A stretch of DNA of 45,849 bases, taken from assembly GCA_947628615.1 (NCBI GenBank), contig CANRAO010000012.1, positions 1 through 45,849 on the forward strand, in the 5' to 3' direction. A model generated the notes under the pieces. It did no database searches. It was not told the origin of the DNA and saw nothing but the letters and a program-made list of their open reading frames with translations. How positions within the stretch are numbered: the first letter of the stretch is position 1; each line of letters begins with the position of its first letter. This DNA comes from an uncultured Clostridia bacterium (lineage in GTDB: Bacteria > Bacillota > Clostridia > Oscillospirales > Ruminococcaceae). This document shows, in pieces, positions 7,183 through 16,016 of this stretch. The position numbers and the translations under genes were made by a program.

Positions 7183-9423
7183 ATGTTACAAAATAATATT
7201 CTAATTAAAACGGAAGAAATTGATAGTATGATGTTAGAGATAATTAAAGAAATCAAATCCGATGTTGAGACTGGTATTTTAAGATACTTACAAGCTAATC
7301 CATATTCAAGTTTTCCTTTTTATAATTTTAATAAAATAATTAGCGAAAAAGGATTTAAAAAAGCATTTTTGTCTGAGAGTGAGACGGCAAAATTATATAA
7401 AAAGAAATTTCTAGATATGTTACACACACCAAATGGCAAAAATACTTTTTTTATTGTGGGATATCAAGGTTGTGGGAAAACAACTTTCATACAATCGGTG
7501 GTTAGCGAATATAAAAATAATACAGAAGCCAATGTTTTGCTTATAGACTGTGATAAAAATCCTAAGAAAGTAAAAGAACAGGTTAAAAGTATATTTTGCA
7601 GTGAATTAATTACTTCAATCGATAATATTGATGACTATTGTGGGTTTATTAACTTTTTTAATAATAATTTACCAGTAATTAAAACATTTAATAACAATAT
7701 AAAATTATTAGAGTTTTTTGAAATAATTAATAATTTACAAGTGAATATAGAATTGGATGAAACTAAAAAATTTATAGAATTGCATAATTTCATTTCTTCA
7801 TTAGATTTCGTTGATGTATTGTATTTATTGTTTTTTTGGCACTTATCATTGCAGTATGAATCTGAAAAAAGAAGTAAATTACTATTTGTTATTGACAATT
7901 TAGATTATATTGATGATTACAATGAATTAGTAACATTTATTGAAGGTATTGATGCGTTTACGATAGAGTTTTCAGATAAATTTTCACAACTAAAAGTATA
8001 TAAAAATACAAATAAAAGAATAGGATATATTGATAAAATAAAAATATTTATTTCAATGAGAGAGACAACAAGAGCTAATCTGCCATCCTCACATTTTTCT
8101 AACGCATTTAATAGTATTTATATTAGTGAAGATATGTCTGAATGGTACGATAAAAGTGCTATTATTGAAAAAAGACTTAAAACTTTAAAAGATTTTGATA
8201 AGTATAATGAATTGGATACTATTATATATGATCAAATAGAATTAATATTAAGTATTATTAAAGATGACTATACAAAGCGTGTTATTTTTCCTTTGTTTAA
8301 TAATAATTATCGCTCATGCATTACTATGTTAGTACGTGTTGTTATAAATAATCCGATACAGGTCAAGTCGTATAAATATCTAATGAGTTTAAACGAACCA
8401 ATGTTTAGACACGGAGCTAGAGGAATATTATTTAAACTTATTTTTGATAGATTTAGTTTGAATGATGGAAACGAAGAAAATTGTTTGAAAAAAATAGGTG
8501 TTTTAGACCTGTTAAATAGAGCAAATAAAGAAGTTAGTATATGTAGATTGCTATTATCTTATTTAAGTAACTATACTGAGACTAAATGTTCTTCTGCTCG
8601 TAATAGTGTTAGTATTAAAGATATTTTAGAAACATTCCAACATGTATTTAAAAAAGACGAAGTAGTTAAAATTCTATGGGAAATGTTTAACTTAAGAGAT
8701 ACAGAATGGACACATTTAATATCCTTTAATCAAATAGAGTATTATGATAAAATTAAGAATAATGTAATTGAGATTAATAAATTAGATCCTGAAACTACGT
8801 TATTACATTATAGCTGTGCAGGTAAAATTTATATAGAATATGTAACAACGCATTTTGAATTCTATTCAGTGCGAATCTTTAAAAATCTTGAAGCTGCTTT
8901 ATTTAGTGATAAAAGTTTTATTTTTGATAAAGAAACGAATACCTATAAATTTTTTACGATTATCAATAAAGTATATTTACAAGTTAAAAGTTGTTGCGAT
9001 GAATTAATAAAATTTAACAAGAAATTGTGTAATCAGAGTAAATATGGAAACCCATATAAAAATTCAGAATTATATAAGGATTCACATTATGTTTGTCAAT
9101 TTAAAAGAAAAAACATTTATGGTGAAGAGAGAAGGTTTAAGCAATTTCATGAAGACCGAATAATTAATAGTCATATTGTATATATTGACGCATTCAGAAT
9201 TTATGTTCTAAACTATTGCAAATTAATTGATAAAAACCAGAAAGCCAAAATAAACGAAAGACTTACAGGTTATATAAAGAAATATGTTGATTTATTAGAA
9301 GACAAAAATATTTTAATAAATGAAAAGACTTCTAAAATATTATTATCACATTATAAAAAGCAAATAGAAAAACTTCAGAATAATTGGGATGATTTCACAA
9401 CAGAAATAAGTTATAATGAGTAA
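7183..9423 (+). CDS. Large P-loop ATPase of the two-gene cassette (KAP/STAND-like)
   Basis: A 746-residue protein of unknown function. Visible: Walker A GYQGCGKTT (93-101), Walker B LLFVIDNLDYID (233-244, Asp238), and KIFISMRETTRANL around 290-305, which fits the strand after Walker B in STAND/KAP-type NTPases and carries Arg candidates. The region around 460-510 could be a winged helix. The C-terminal 200 residues are helical and Lys-rich, with no nuclease motif seen. AAGGAG precedes the ATG. Codon use is extremely AT-rich. The arrangement (small membrane protein, large P-loop ATPase, in an island beside a tRNA and next to an ietAS-like locus) is typical of defence loci, but I cannot match it to a named system. 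Confidence 0.75.
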   Translation: MLQNNILIKTEEIDSMMLEIIKEIKSDVETGILRYLQANPYSSFPFYNFNKIISEKGFKKAFLSESETAKLYKKKFLDMLHTPNGKNTFFIVGYQGCGKTTFIQSVVSEYKNNTEANVLLIDCDKNPKKVKEQVKSIFCSELITSIDNIDDYCGFINFFNNNLPVIKTFNNNIKLLEFFEIINNLQVNIELDETKKFIELHNFISSLDFVDVLYLLFFWHLSLQYESEKRSKLLFVIDNLDYIDDYNELVTFIEGIDAFTIEFSDKFSQLKVYKNTNKRIGYIDKIKIFISMRETTRANLPSSHFSNAFNSIYISEDMSEWYDKSAIIEKRLKTLKDFDKYNELDTIIYDQIELILSIIKDDYTKRVIFPLFNNNYRSCITMLVRVVINNPIQVKSYKYLMSLNEPMFRHGARGILFKLIFDRFSLNDGNEENCLKKIGVLDLLNRANKEVSICRLLLSYLSNYTETKCSSARNSVSIKDILETFQHVFKKDEVVKILWEMFNLRDTEWTHLISFNQIEYYDKIKNNVIEINKLDPETTLLHYSCAGKIYIEYVTTHFEFYSVRIFKNLEAALFSDKSFIFDKETNTYKFFTIINKVYLQVKSCCDELIKFNKKLCNQSKYGNPYKNSELYKDSHYVCQFKRKNIYGEERRFKQFHEDRIINSHIVYIDAFRIYVLNYCKLIDKNQKAKINERLTGYIKKYVDLLEDKNILINEKTSKILLSHYKKQIEKLQNNWDDFTTEISYNE

Positions 9424-9490
9424 GATAAAATACATATGTATTTGCAATGTCATTTAGAAATAATTATGCGTTAGTTCAAGTCCATATCGA

Positions 9491-9542
9491 AAAAATCTTT
9501 TTTGCTAAGTATTTACAGGATAAGTTAGTAAAAAAGATTTTT
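9491..9542 (+). terminator. 18-bp AT-rich hairpin after the ATPase gene
   Basis: 9491-9508 (AAAAATCTTTTTTGCTAA) pairs with 9525-9542 at all 18 positions, with one G-U pair, around a 16-nt loop. It abuts the next hairpin with no spacer. Confidence 0.6.
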
Positions 9543-9580
9543 AGCAAGAAAGCCCCGATTTTTCGGGGCTTTCTTGCTTT
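9543..9580 (+). terminator. 16-bp perfect terminator hairpin
   Basis: AGCAAGAAAGCCCCGA (9543-9558) pairs without mismatch with 9563-9578 around a TTTT loop and is followed by TTT. Very stable. It ends the ATPase cassette and shields the IS200 element. Confidence 0.85.
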
Positions 9581-9680
9581 GTAGCTTTAGCGTAAAGCAA
9601 CCACCAGTTCTACTGGTGGGAATAAAAAGCTTAAGCAAAAGGATAAAAAAATAACCTCCAAATATGATAAGATAGAAAAG

Positions 9681-9702
9681 GTTTGACAAGAGCATTACTA
9701 TC
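9681..9702 (+). repeat. Left arm of a long inverted repeat around tnpA
   Basis: GTTTGACA, AG, then AGCATTACTATC. It matches the reverse complement of 10228-10248 at 20 positions plus a 1-2 base internal difference. It contains the TTGACA likely to be the -35 box of tnpA. Confidence 0.8.
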
Positions 9703-9726
9703 AAACATATAAGGAGGTAAAAGCCA

Positions 9727-10194
9727 ATGAAAAACGAGATAAAAACACTTTCACATTCAACATATCGATGTCAATATCACATAGTATTTGCACCAAAGTA
9801 CAGAAGAAAAGTAATCTATGGAAAATTAAAAACAGATATAGGACAAATACTAAGAAAACTGTGTGAAGAGAAAAAGGTAGAAATACTAGAAGCAGAAGCA
9901 ATGCCAGACCATATACATATGCTAGTAAGTATACCACCATATTTAAGTATAGCACAATTTATGGGATTTCTCAAGGGTAAAAGTACATTAATGATATTTG
10001 ACAGACACGCAAATTTAAAATACAAATATGGAAGTAGACATTTTTGGTGCAGAGGGTATTTTGTAGACACGGTAGGACGAAATGAAAAAGCAATAAGGGA
10101 ATATATAAAACACCAAATGGAAGAAGATTATATAGAAGACCAAATGACACTAAAAGAGTATGTGGACCCGTTTACGGGTAGCAAGAATAAGTAG
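9727..10194 (+). CDS. tnpA: IS200-type transposase TnpA (Y1 HUH)
   Basis: Single-strand DNA transposase of 155 residues. The HUH motif PDHIHML gives His62 and His64, and the nucleophile is Tyr126 in REYIKHQ. Length and motifs match complete IS200 transposases, so it looks intact. AAGGAGG lies 8 bases before the ATG. It acts at the hairpins that bound the element by peel-and-paste transposition. Confidence 0.93.
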   Translation: MKNEIKTLSHSTYRCQYHIVFAPKYRRKVIYGKLKTDIGQILRKLCEEKKVEILEAEAMPDHIHMLVSIPPYLSIAQFMGFLKGKSTLMIFDRHANLKYKYGSRHFWCRGYFVDTVGRNEKAIREYIKHQMEEDYIEDQMTLKEYVDPFTGSKNK

Positions 10195-10204
10195 GCAAAA
10201 AAGA

Positions 10205-10299
10205 CAGCCGCTTTAGCGGCTGCCCGAGATAGTAATGCTATGTCAAACATTCAGTAACCCCTTTTAGGGGTTGAGCCTGTATTTGCCCCTTCTAGGGGC
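10205..10299 (+). repeat. Array of three short hairpins at the right side of IS200
   Basis: CAGCCGCT-TT-AGCGGCTG (10205-10222), AACCCCT-TTT-AGGGGTT (10256-10272) and GCCCCT-TCT-AGGGGC (10285-10299). All share a CT..AG closing pattern with a 2-3 nt loop, like the end hairpins at 9601 and 10306. Confidence 0.8.
10228..10248 (+). repeat. Right arm of the long inverted repeat around tnpA
   Basis: GATAGTAATGCT, A, then TGTCAAAC. Reverse complement of 9681-9702. On the minus strand it presents TTGACA pointing back into tnpA. Confidence 0.8.
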
Positions 10300-10335
10300 T
10301 GTGCAAACCACCACTTTAGTGGTGGTTCTGATTAA

Positions 10336-10704
10336 AAAAGCAATAAAAATGAATAGTTTTTTATAGATGTATTTTGCTGAATTTACGGAACTGTAAGGAC
10401 TCGAACTATCACCAACCAAATATTTGAAAAAATTAAGGCGCATAGAAAAAATATATGTGTATTATTTTTTTACATAAAGCCAATCGTTTTAAAAATAAGC
10501 GGTTGTATTTCGTTTTAAGAGAGATGAATCCTATGAACTATCAGAATTAAACACATATATCTGTAATTAAGAATGCCATCGAAAAATGACAAAAAGAATT
10601 ACAAATTGATGTCAGACTTTATTTAATTGTAAAAGGTGTTTTATTATCTGCCATATTTTAAAGTCAGCTGTAAGCAAACAAAAGAAACTGTAGTGCCAGT
10701 TACC
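10336..10704. other. AT-rich intergenic stretch, no gene recognised
   Basis: No open frame with a ribosome binding site was seen. It may contain decayed mobile-element sequence. The minus-strand text GTTCGAGTCC near 10410 resembles a tRNA T loop but does not extend into a tRNA fold. Confidence 0.45.
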
Positions 10705-10733
10705 TTGAATTATCGGTTTTTATGTGATACTAT
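10705..10733 (+). promoter_or_regulatory. Promoter of the DUF5131 gene
   Basis: TTGAAT (10705-10710), 17-bp spacer, TACTAT (10728-10733) preceded by TGA (extended -10). Confidence 0.6.
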
Positions 10734-10770
10734 TGGTTATAGGTGGTTTGTACGAAAGTAAGGTGATAAG

Positions 10771-11646
10771 ATGCACGATATATGGAACCCGTGGCATGGC
10801 TGTATAAAGTGCAGCGAGGGATGTCAGAATTGCTATATGTACTTTCTTGATCGTATTCGTGACAAAAACGGTGCTGATATATACAGAACAAAATCAAGAT
10901 TTACCTATCCTGTTCATAAGAACAGAAAAGGCGGTTACAAAATACAAAGCGGTGAATTGATTCGTGTCTGTATGTCGTCAGATTTCTTTTTAGAAGAAGC
11001 GGACGAGTGGCGTGATGAAGCATGGGAACTTATGAGGGAACGCAGTGATGTAAAGTTTTTTCTTTTAACAAAACGCCCACAGAGAGTGGCAGATTGTCTG
11101 CCGTCAGACTGGGGTGATGGTTGGGAGAATATCTTTTTCAATGTCACCTGTGAAAATCAGCGCAGAGCAGACGAGCGTATTCCTATCCTGCTCGATTTGC
11201 CGTTTAAGCACAAGGGAATAATGTGTGCACCTTTCATCGGTGCGGTCAGCATTGAAAAATATCTTGGTGACGGGCAGATAGAACAGGTTATATGCGGCGG
11301 CGAAAATTACGATGGTGCAAGACCGTGTAAATTTGATTGGGTTAAGAGCCTTAGAGCCGAATGTGTTGCCCATAATATCACATTTTGCTTTATTGAAACA
11401 GGTACGGTTTTCATCAAAGACGGCAGACGATATCATTTACCTAAAAAGCGGCTGCAAAGTGAAATGGCATATAAGTCGGGAATGAATTATGTGGGTAAGC
11501 CGATAGAGTGGAAACTCACAAACGCTTTGGGTATGGAGATACCTAAAGAACATTTATATGTACCTCACTATCGCAGTAATTGTGAGCATTGCGGAAGCAG
11601 ACTTATTTGTAACGGATGTTCTGATTGCGGAAGATGTAAAGAATAA
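10771..11646 (+). CDS. DUF5131 / phage Gp37-Gp68 family protein
   Basis: The N-terminus WNPWHGCIKC...CQNCY (Cys11, 14, 18, 21) is the hallmark of the Gp37/Gp68 family, a radical-SAM-like group often found on phages and islands; the reaction is unknown. The C-terminus (about 270-288) has CEHCG...CNGCSDCGRC, a zinc-ribbon-like cluster. Length 291 fits the family. The start has AAGGTG 6 bases upstream. Its base composition is closer to the core genes than to the island on its left, so it may be the first core gene or an older acquisition. Confidence 0.82.
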   Translation: MHDIWNPWHGCIKCSEGCQNCYMYFLDRIRDKNGADIYRTKSRFTYPVHKNRKGGYKIQSGELIRVCMSSDFFLEEADEWRDEAWELMRERSDVKFFLLTKRPQRVADCLPSDWGDGWENIFFNVTCENQRRADERIPILLDLPFKHKGIMCAPFIGAVSIEKYLGDGQIEQVICGGENYDGARPCKFDWVKSLRAECVAHNITFCFIETGTVFIKDGRRYHLPKKRLQSEMAYKSGMNYVGKPIEWKLTNALGMEIPKEHLYVPHYRSNCEHCGSRLICNGCSDCGRCKE

Positions 11647-11678
11647 AAGTAAAGAACAAAGTAGGGAATTGATATAGA

Positions 11679-11765
11679 ATGTTAAACGGTTTTAATACGT
11701 TTGAAATCAATTTGATTTACGATGGAAAATGTGGTTGGCTTGTTCTTGATTTTGGAAGGCTGTAA
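11679..11765 (+). pseudogene. Possible short ORF or gene remnant
   Basis: A 28-codon frame containing LIYDGKCGW. The YDG.CG text recalls the start of DUF393-type thiol-disulfide proteins, but the frame stops soon after. There is no convincing ribosome binding site. Most likely a relic or chance. Confidence 0.25.
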
Positions 11766-11795
11766 TTAATATTCTATCAAATTAATATAAAATTC

Positions 11796-11824
11796 AGGCA
11801 CATAGAATTAACTATGTGCCTTTT
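11796..11824 (+). terminator. Terminator shared by DUF5131 and apbE genes
   Basis: AGGCACATAG/CTATGTGCCT stem with AATTAA loop and TTTT on the plus side. It lies between convergent genes and may work in both directions. Confidence 0.75.
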
Positions 11825-11851
11825 GTTATGAAGTATTATTTATTATGATAA

Positions 11852-12895
11852 TTAATTTTTGTTTAAGTTAATCACATTAACTTTCATATTATTATTCTTA
11901 TTAACGGAGAATTTATCCTTTATCCCATTGGTCAGGTAGATTTTTTCGTCATCAGTTATTAGAATCATATCAAAATCTTTATATTTCCGCCAATGTTCAA
12001 TTGCTTTGTCAAGACCCATAACAAATAGCGAGGTTGAAAGTGCGTCGCACAGTTTGCCGTCTTTTGCGATAATTGTGACCGACAATAAGCCGTTTTCAAC
12101 CGGCTGACCTGTCGCTGGATCAATAATGTGACCGTATGTTTTTCCGTCTTTACCTGTGAAATATCTCTCATAATTGCCGGATGTGACAACTGCAAGATCA
12201 GTTACGCTCAGCACTCCGATATTTCCTTTGCCCTTTGGATTCCTAACACCAAGCCGCCATTCACTTCCGTCCGGCTTTGAGCCTATTGTCTTAATGTTCC
12301 CTCCCAAATCTAGCAAAGCGGATGTTATACCGCTTTTTTTTAAGATTTCTGCGGAAATATCACTTGCATAGCCCTTGCCTACAGCTCCGAAATCAAGCAT
12401 TATACCGTTGTCAAGCTGTATGCTGTTATCAGTTAGTCTGACTTTATCATACCCCACTCTTTTTAATAGTCTTTTGATTTCATTTTGGGAGGGTATACGA
12501 TATTTTTCTGTCGTAAAACCCCATGCGTTTATAATCGGATATATTGTAGGGTCAAGAGCTCCTTTTGTTCTTTCAGCCATTTTAAGCGAAAATGTCAATA
12601 ACTCTGCCGTTTCTTCGCTGACTGGCGTTGATTTTCCGTTGCTGTGATTGACAGCGTATATTTCGCTGTTTTCATCGGTAACTGACCATAGACTGTCAAG
12701 ATGTTTGATTTGTTTCTGTGCCTGTGAAATAGCCTGTTTTGCATTTTCACCGTAGGCAGTAATGTTCATATAAGTATCCATTGCAAAGAAGTCAGTGCTT
12801 GACTTTTTCGGTTCGGAGCTGTTATCTGAACACGCTGTTATGAACAGCATAACACTGAATATTAAAACTATTGCGATTTTTCTTTTCATTCTCAT
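11852..12895 (-). CDS. apbE: FAD:protein FMN transferase (ApbE), lipoprotein
   Basis: Transfers FMN from FAD to a Thr of flavoproteins outside the membrane (for example Rnf/Nqr subunits or extracellular reductases). It has a lipoprotein signal with lipobox FITAC (Cys22), so the mature protein is anchored outside. Family motifs: DTYMNITAYG, LDFGAVGKGYA, LLDLGGNI, and YGHIIDPATGQP. 347 residues is the normal length. No target flavoprotein is adjacent. The start may be the first or third codon (both Met). The gene has its own promoter at 12927-12955. Confidence 0.93.
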   Translation of the reverse strand: MRMKRKIAIVLIFSVMLFITACSDNSSEPKKSSTDFFAMDTYMNITAYGENAKQAISQAQKQIKHLDSLWSVTDENSEIYAVNHSNGKSTPVSEETAELLTFSLKMAERTKGALDPTIYPIINAWGFTTEKYRIPSQNEIKRLLKRVGYDKVRLTDNSIQLDNGIMLDFGAVGKGYASDISAEILKKSGITSALLDLGGNIKTIGSKPDGSEWRLGVRNPKGKGNIGVLSVTDLAVVTSGNYERYFTGKDGKTYGHIIDPATGQPVENGLLSVTIIAKDGKLCDALSTSLFVMGLDKAIEHWRKYKDFDMILITDDEKIYLTNGIKDKFSVNKNNNMKVNVINLNKN

Positions 12896-12926
12896 TTCTC
12901 GTCTTTCAAAATTTTAGCCTATTTAT

Positions 12927-12955
12927 ATTTTATTTGGGTGTGAATATATTGTCAA
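12927..12955 (-). promoter_or_regulatory. Promoter of apbE
   Basis: On the minus strand TTGACA (12955-12950), 17-bp spacer, TAAAAT (12932-12927), about 30 bp before the start codon. Confidence 0.75.
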
Positions 12956-12980
12956 GTCATAAATCAAAAATCAAAAACCC

Positions 12981-13009
12981 TTGACTTTTTTGCCGAAAGA
13001 TGTTATTAT
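12981..13009 (+). promoter_or_regulatory. Promoter of the BspA-like gene and its leader
   Basis: TTGACT (12981-12986), 17-bp spacer, TATTAT (13004-13009) preceded by TGT (extended -10). Confidence 0.7.
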
Positions 13010-13031
13010 ATTCCTGCTTGGAGGAATATTT

Positions 13032-13079
13032 ATGTGCAGAACATTCAATGTAATAAAATGTAAACGGGGGGGGGCTTAA
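13032..13079 (+). CDS. Leader ORF interrupted by a G9 tract
   Basis: The ATG has GGAGG 7 bases upstream. The frame runs 15 codons, through a run of nine Gs (13066-13074), to a TAA. With eight Gs the frame would instead stay open for about 73 codons and end at 13254, inside the next gene. It lies between a good promoter and the surface-protein gene. Slipped-strand variation is inference. Confidence 0.4.
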   Translation: MCRTFNVIKCKRGGA

Positions 13080-13204
13080 AAGCCTGACCTTTATTTGTTA
13101 TGCACAAAATAATTCTCTGAAATCTAATATTGGATATAAGGCGTTGTATACCTATATGGCGTACTGCGTCTTTTATTATTTAATTATATTTAGGGAGGTC
13201 TATT

Positions 13205-15811
13205 ATGACGAAAAAAGTTTTAAATCTATTGACAGCATTGGTAATGGCAGTTAGTTTAGCAGGGGTGTTGCCAACGGTGACGGCAGGAGCGGAGACCTAT
13301 AGCGGTTCATGCGGTGATAATGTAACTTGGTCGCTTGATAAAGGAAGTGGTGTGCTTACAATTTCAGGTACGGGTGATATGGATAATTTTGGTCTTGATT
13401 ATGGGGCATCAGGTTACGCTACTACTATACCTTGGTATAGTTATCGATTGAACATTAGACATGTTGAAATTAACTATGGTGTAACAAGAATTGGAGATTG
13501 TGCCTTTTGTGATTGTAACAGTTTAACAAGTATTACAATACCAAATAGCATAACAAGCTTTGGTGGTAGTGTGTTTAATAATACACCTTGGCTTGAAAAC
13601 AAACAAAAAGAAAATCCTTTAGTTGTAATTAATGGAATACTTATTGATGGAACAACTTGTAAAGGAGATGTAACAATACCTGACAATATAATGAGTATTG
13701 GAGTTGGTGCTTTTTATGAATGTAAAAGTTTAAACAGTATAGTAATACCAGATAGCGTGACAAGCATTAGAACTCTTGCGTTCGGATATTGTGGTAGTTT
13801 AACAAGTATAACAATACCAAATAGTGTAACAAGTATTGGAATTGAAGCGTTTTTCAAATGTGAAAGTTTAACAAGCATAACGATACCAGATAGTGTAATA
13901 AGTATTGGAGGTCATGCATTTTATGAAACGCCATGGCTAGAAAACAAACAAAAAGAAAATCCGTTAGTTATTGTTAATAGAATACTTGTAGATGGATCAA
14001 CTTGTAGTGGAAATGTTATTATACCTAATAGTGTAACAAGTATTGGAGATGATGCGTTTTGGTGGTGCGAAGTTTTAAAAAGCATAACAATACCAGATAG
14101 TGTGACAAGCATTGGAGATGATGCGTTTGTTAATTGCACCAGTTTAACAAACGTAACAATACCAAACAGTGTAACAAGTATTGGAAATTTTGCGTTTTGG
14201 AATTGTGAAAGTTTAACAAATATAACAATACCAGATAGTGTAGCAGTTATTGGAGAACATGTATTTTCTAGTTGCGGTTTAACAAGTATAACTATACCAA
14301 ACAGTGTAACAAGTATTGGAGATAGTGCGTTTAGTAGTTGTGAGAGTTTATCATACATAACAATAGGGAATAGTGTAACAAGCATTGGAGATTATGCGTT
14401 TGAATTTTGCCGCAGTCTAACAAGCATAACAATACCAGATAGCGTGACAAGCATTGGAGATGGTGCGTTTGAAGATTGTGACAGTTTAACAAGCATAACA
14501 ATACCAGATAGCGTGACAAGCATTGGGGATTATGCGTTTTATTCCTGCTCAAATTTATCGAAGATAACAATACCTGATAGTGTAACAAGTATTGGAGACC
14601 GGGCGTTTGACGGTTGTAACAGTTTAACAAGTGTAACCATACCAGATAGTGTGACAAGCATTGGATATGGTACGTTTTATGATTGTGACAGTTTAACAAG
14701 TATAACAATACCAAACAGTGTAATAAGCATTGGAGATGATGCGTTTTATGATTGTGACAGTTTAACAAGTATAACAATACCAAATAGTGTAATAAGCATT
14801 GGAGATGATGCGTTTTATGAGTGTATAAGTTTAACAAGCATAACCATACCAGATAGCGTAACAGATATTGGATATGGAGCGTTTGGTGGATGTAACAGTT
14901 TAACAGAAATAAATGTTGATTCTAATAATAAAAATTATTCATCTCAAGATGGAGTTTTATTTAATAAAAGTAAAACTGACTTAATTAAATATCCGGAAGG
15001 TAAAACACAAACATCTTATACAATACCAAACAGCGTAATAAGCATTGGATATGAGGCGTTTTTTAGTTGCACCAGTTTAACAAGCGTAACAATACCAAAT
15101 AGTGTAACAAGCATTGGAGATAATGCGTTTGAGTATTGTGACAGTTTAACAAGCATAGCTATACCAAATAGCGTAACAAGTATTGGTGATTGTGCATTTA
15201 CATATTGTGATAGTTTAACAAGTATAACAATACCAGACAGTGTAACAAGTATTGGATATGAGGCGTTTGCATGGTGTGAAAGTTTAACAAGCATAACAAT
15301 ACCAAAAAGTGTAACAATTATTGGAGATGATGCGTTTTTTAGTTGGGACAGTTTAACAATAAAATGCTATAAGGATAGCTATGCAGAGCAATATGCATTA
15401 AAGAATGATATTGACTATGAACTTATAGATGATAATTCAAACATACCCAACAACCCATACAACTCAAATCAAACCGTCAGTCCTATAAACAAGGCAAAGA
15501 CAGCCCCAAGCACAAACAAAATTACCGTTTCAAAACCCACCAAAGTAAAATCAGTTAAGCTGACCGCAAAGAAAAAGAAACTGAATGTAAAATGGAAAAA
15601 GGTAAGTGGAGCGACAGGCTATGAAGTAATGTATGCTAAAAATAATAAATTCAAAGGCAAGAAAATGATTAAGGTTAAGAAAAACAAGGCAACTCTTAAA
15701 AGGTTGAAATCTAAGAAAAAATACTTTGTCAAGGTTAGAGCCTATAAGACTGTAAACGGCAGTACAAGTTACGGTAAGTGGAGCAAGGTTGCTAAGAAAA
15801 AGGTTAAATAG
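13205..15811 (+). CDS. BspA-type leucine-rich-repeat surface protein
   Basis: Secreted or surface adhesin-like protein of 868 residues. The signal peptide is residues 1-29, with a likely cut near AGA-ET. About 23 LRR_5/BspA repeats of 23 residues follow the pattern [18 protein letters not shown]. They are broken by two near-copies of a [14 protein letters not shown] insert and by a degenerate repeat around residue 565. The C-terminus (about 775-868) is a Lys-rich fibronectin III-like domain, with a Ser/Asn/Thr linker before it. AGGGAGG precedes the ATG. There is no LPXTG motif. The DNA repeats are nearly identical, so copy number can change by recombination. A structured repeat supplies the last base of the stop codon. 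Confidence 0.9.
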   Translation: MTKKVLNLLTALVMAVSLAGVLPTVTAGAETYSGSCGDNVTWSLDKGSGVLTISGTGDMDNFGLDYGASGYATTIPWYSYRLNIRHVEINYGVTRIGDCAFCDCNSLTSITIPNSITSFGGSVFNNTPWLENKQKENPLVVINGILIDGTTCKGDVTIPDNIMSIGVGAFYECKSLNSIVIPDSVTSIRTLAFGYCGSLTSITIPNSVTSIGIEAFFKCESLTSITIPDSVISIGGHAFYETPWLENKQKENPLVIVNRILVDGSTCSGNVIIPNSVTSIGDDAFWWCEVLKSITIPDSVTSIGDDAFVNCTSLTNVTIPNSVTSIGNFAFWNCESLTNITIPDSVAVIGEHVFSSCGLTSITIPNSVTSIGDSAFSSCESLSYITIGNSVTSIGDYAFEFCRSLTSITIPDSVTSIGDGAFEDCDSLTSITIPDSVTSIGDYAFYSCSNLSKITIPDSVTSIGDRAFDGCNSLTSVTIPDSVTSIGYGTFYDCDSLTSITIPNSVISIGDDAFYDCDSLTSITIPNSVISIGDDAFYECISLTSITIPDSVTDIGYGAFGGCNSLTEINVDSNNKNYSSQDGVLFNKSKTDLIKYPEGKTQTSYTIPNSVISIGYEAFFSCTSLTSVTIPNSVTSIGDNAFEYCDSLTSIAIPNSVTSIGDCAFTYCDSLTSITIPDSVTSIGYEAFAWCESLTSITIPKSVTIIGDDAFFSWDSLTIKCYKDSYAEQYALKNDIDYELIDDNSNIPNNPYNSNQTVSPINKAKTAPSTNKITVSKPTKVKSVKLTAKKKKLNVKWKKVSGATGYEVMYAKNNKFKGKKMIKVKKNKATLKRLKSKKKYFVKVRAYKTVNGSTSYGKWSKVAKKKVK

Positions 15812-15840
15812 CGGCGAGCCGCCGCAGGCTCTCCGCCTAT
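15811..15840 (+). repeat. Partial copy of the stop-codon-adjacent GC-hairpin repeat
   Basis: GCGGCGAGCCGCCGC begins at the final G of the TAG stop and is followed by AGGCTCTCCGCCT. Same start as the copy at 31597, then it diverges. Confidence 0.75.
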
Positions 15841-15900
15841 TAAAAATTTGAATATTGTTAAGGGTTATACAACGGAGGAATTGTATATTGAAATAAACAC

Positions 15901-15932
15901 AAAGCGTTCGGAATTTTTCCGAACGCTTTTTT
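15901..15932 (+). terminator. Terminator of the BspA-like gene
   Basis: AAAGCGTTCGGAA/TTCCGAACGCTTT, a 13-bp perfect stem with TTT loop, followed by a T tract. Confidence 0.9.
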
Positions 15933-16016
15933 ATCTCCGACCTATAGTTGTAGAATACAGAATATTTAACTCTTATCTGCAAATAATAAAACAAAATGTA
16001 AAATAACGGAGTTAAT

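Larger units (their letters stand above)
9584..10335 (+). mobile_element. IS200/IS605-family element (IS200 type, tnpA only)
   Basis: Subterminal hairpins mark both ends: CCACCAGT-TCT-ACTGGTGG at 9601-9619 and AACCACCACT-TT-AGTGGTGGTT at 10306-10327, sharing the ACCACCA core. No tnpB follows. Exact cleavage sites are not determinable by eye, so the ends given are approximate. Confidence 0.75.

Noticed and set aside
9474-9483. GTTCAAGTCC matching the T loop of tRNA-Leu (520-529), considered as a right attachment site of the island
   Set aside because: The match is only the ten bases common to many tRNA T arms; the flanks do not match the acceptor end and no integrase is present.
9701-10070. 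Minus-strand open frames opposite tnpA
   Set aside because: No start signals, and they lie fully inside an intact transposase gene.
10395-10425. Minus-strand GTTCGAGTCC text near 10410, considered as a tRNA fragment
   Set aside because: The surrounding bases do not form a T stem or acceptor stem.
13490-15350. Regular 69-bp repeats that could be mistaken for a CRISPR or satellite array, with minus-strand open frames opposite them
   Set aside because: The repeats encode in-frame 23-residue LRR units of one secreted protein; the opposite frames are mirror images of the repeats.
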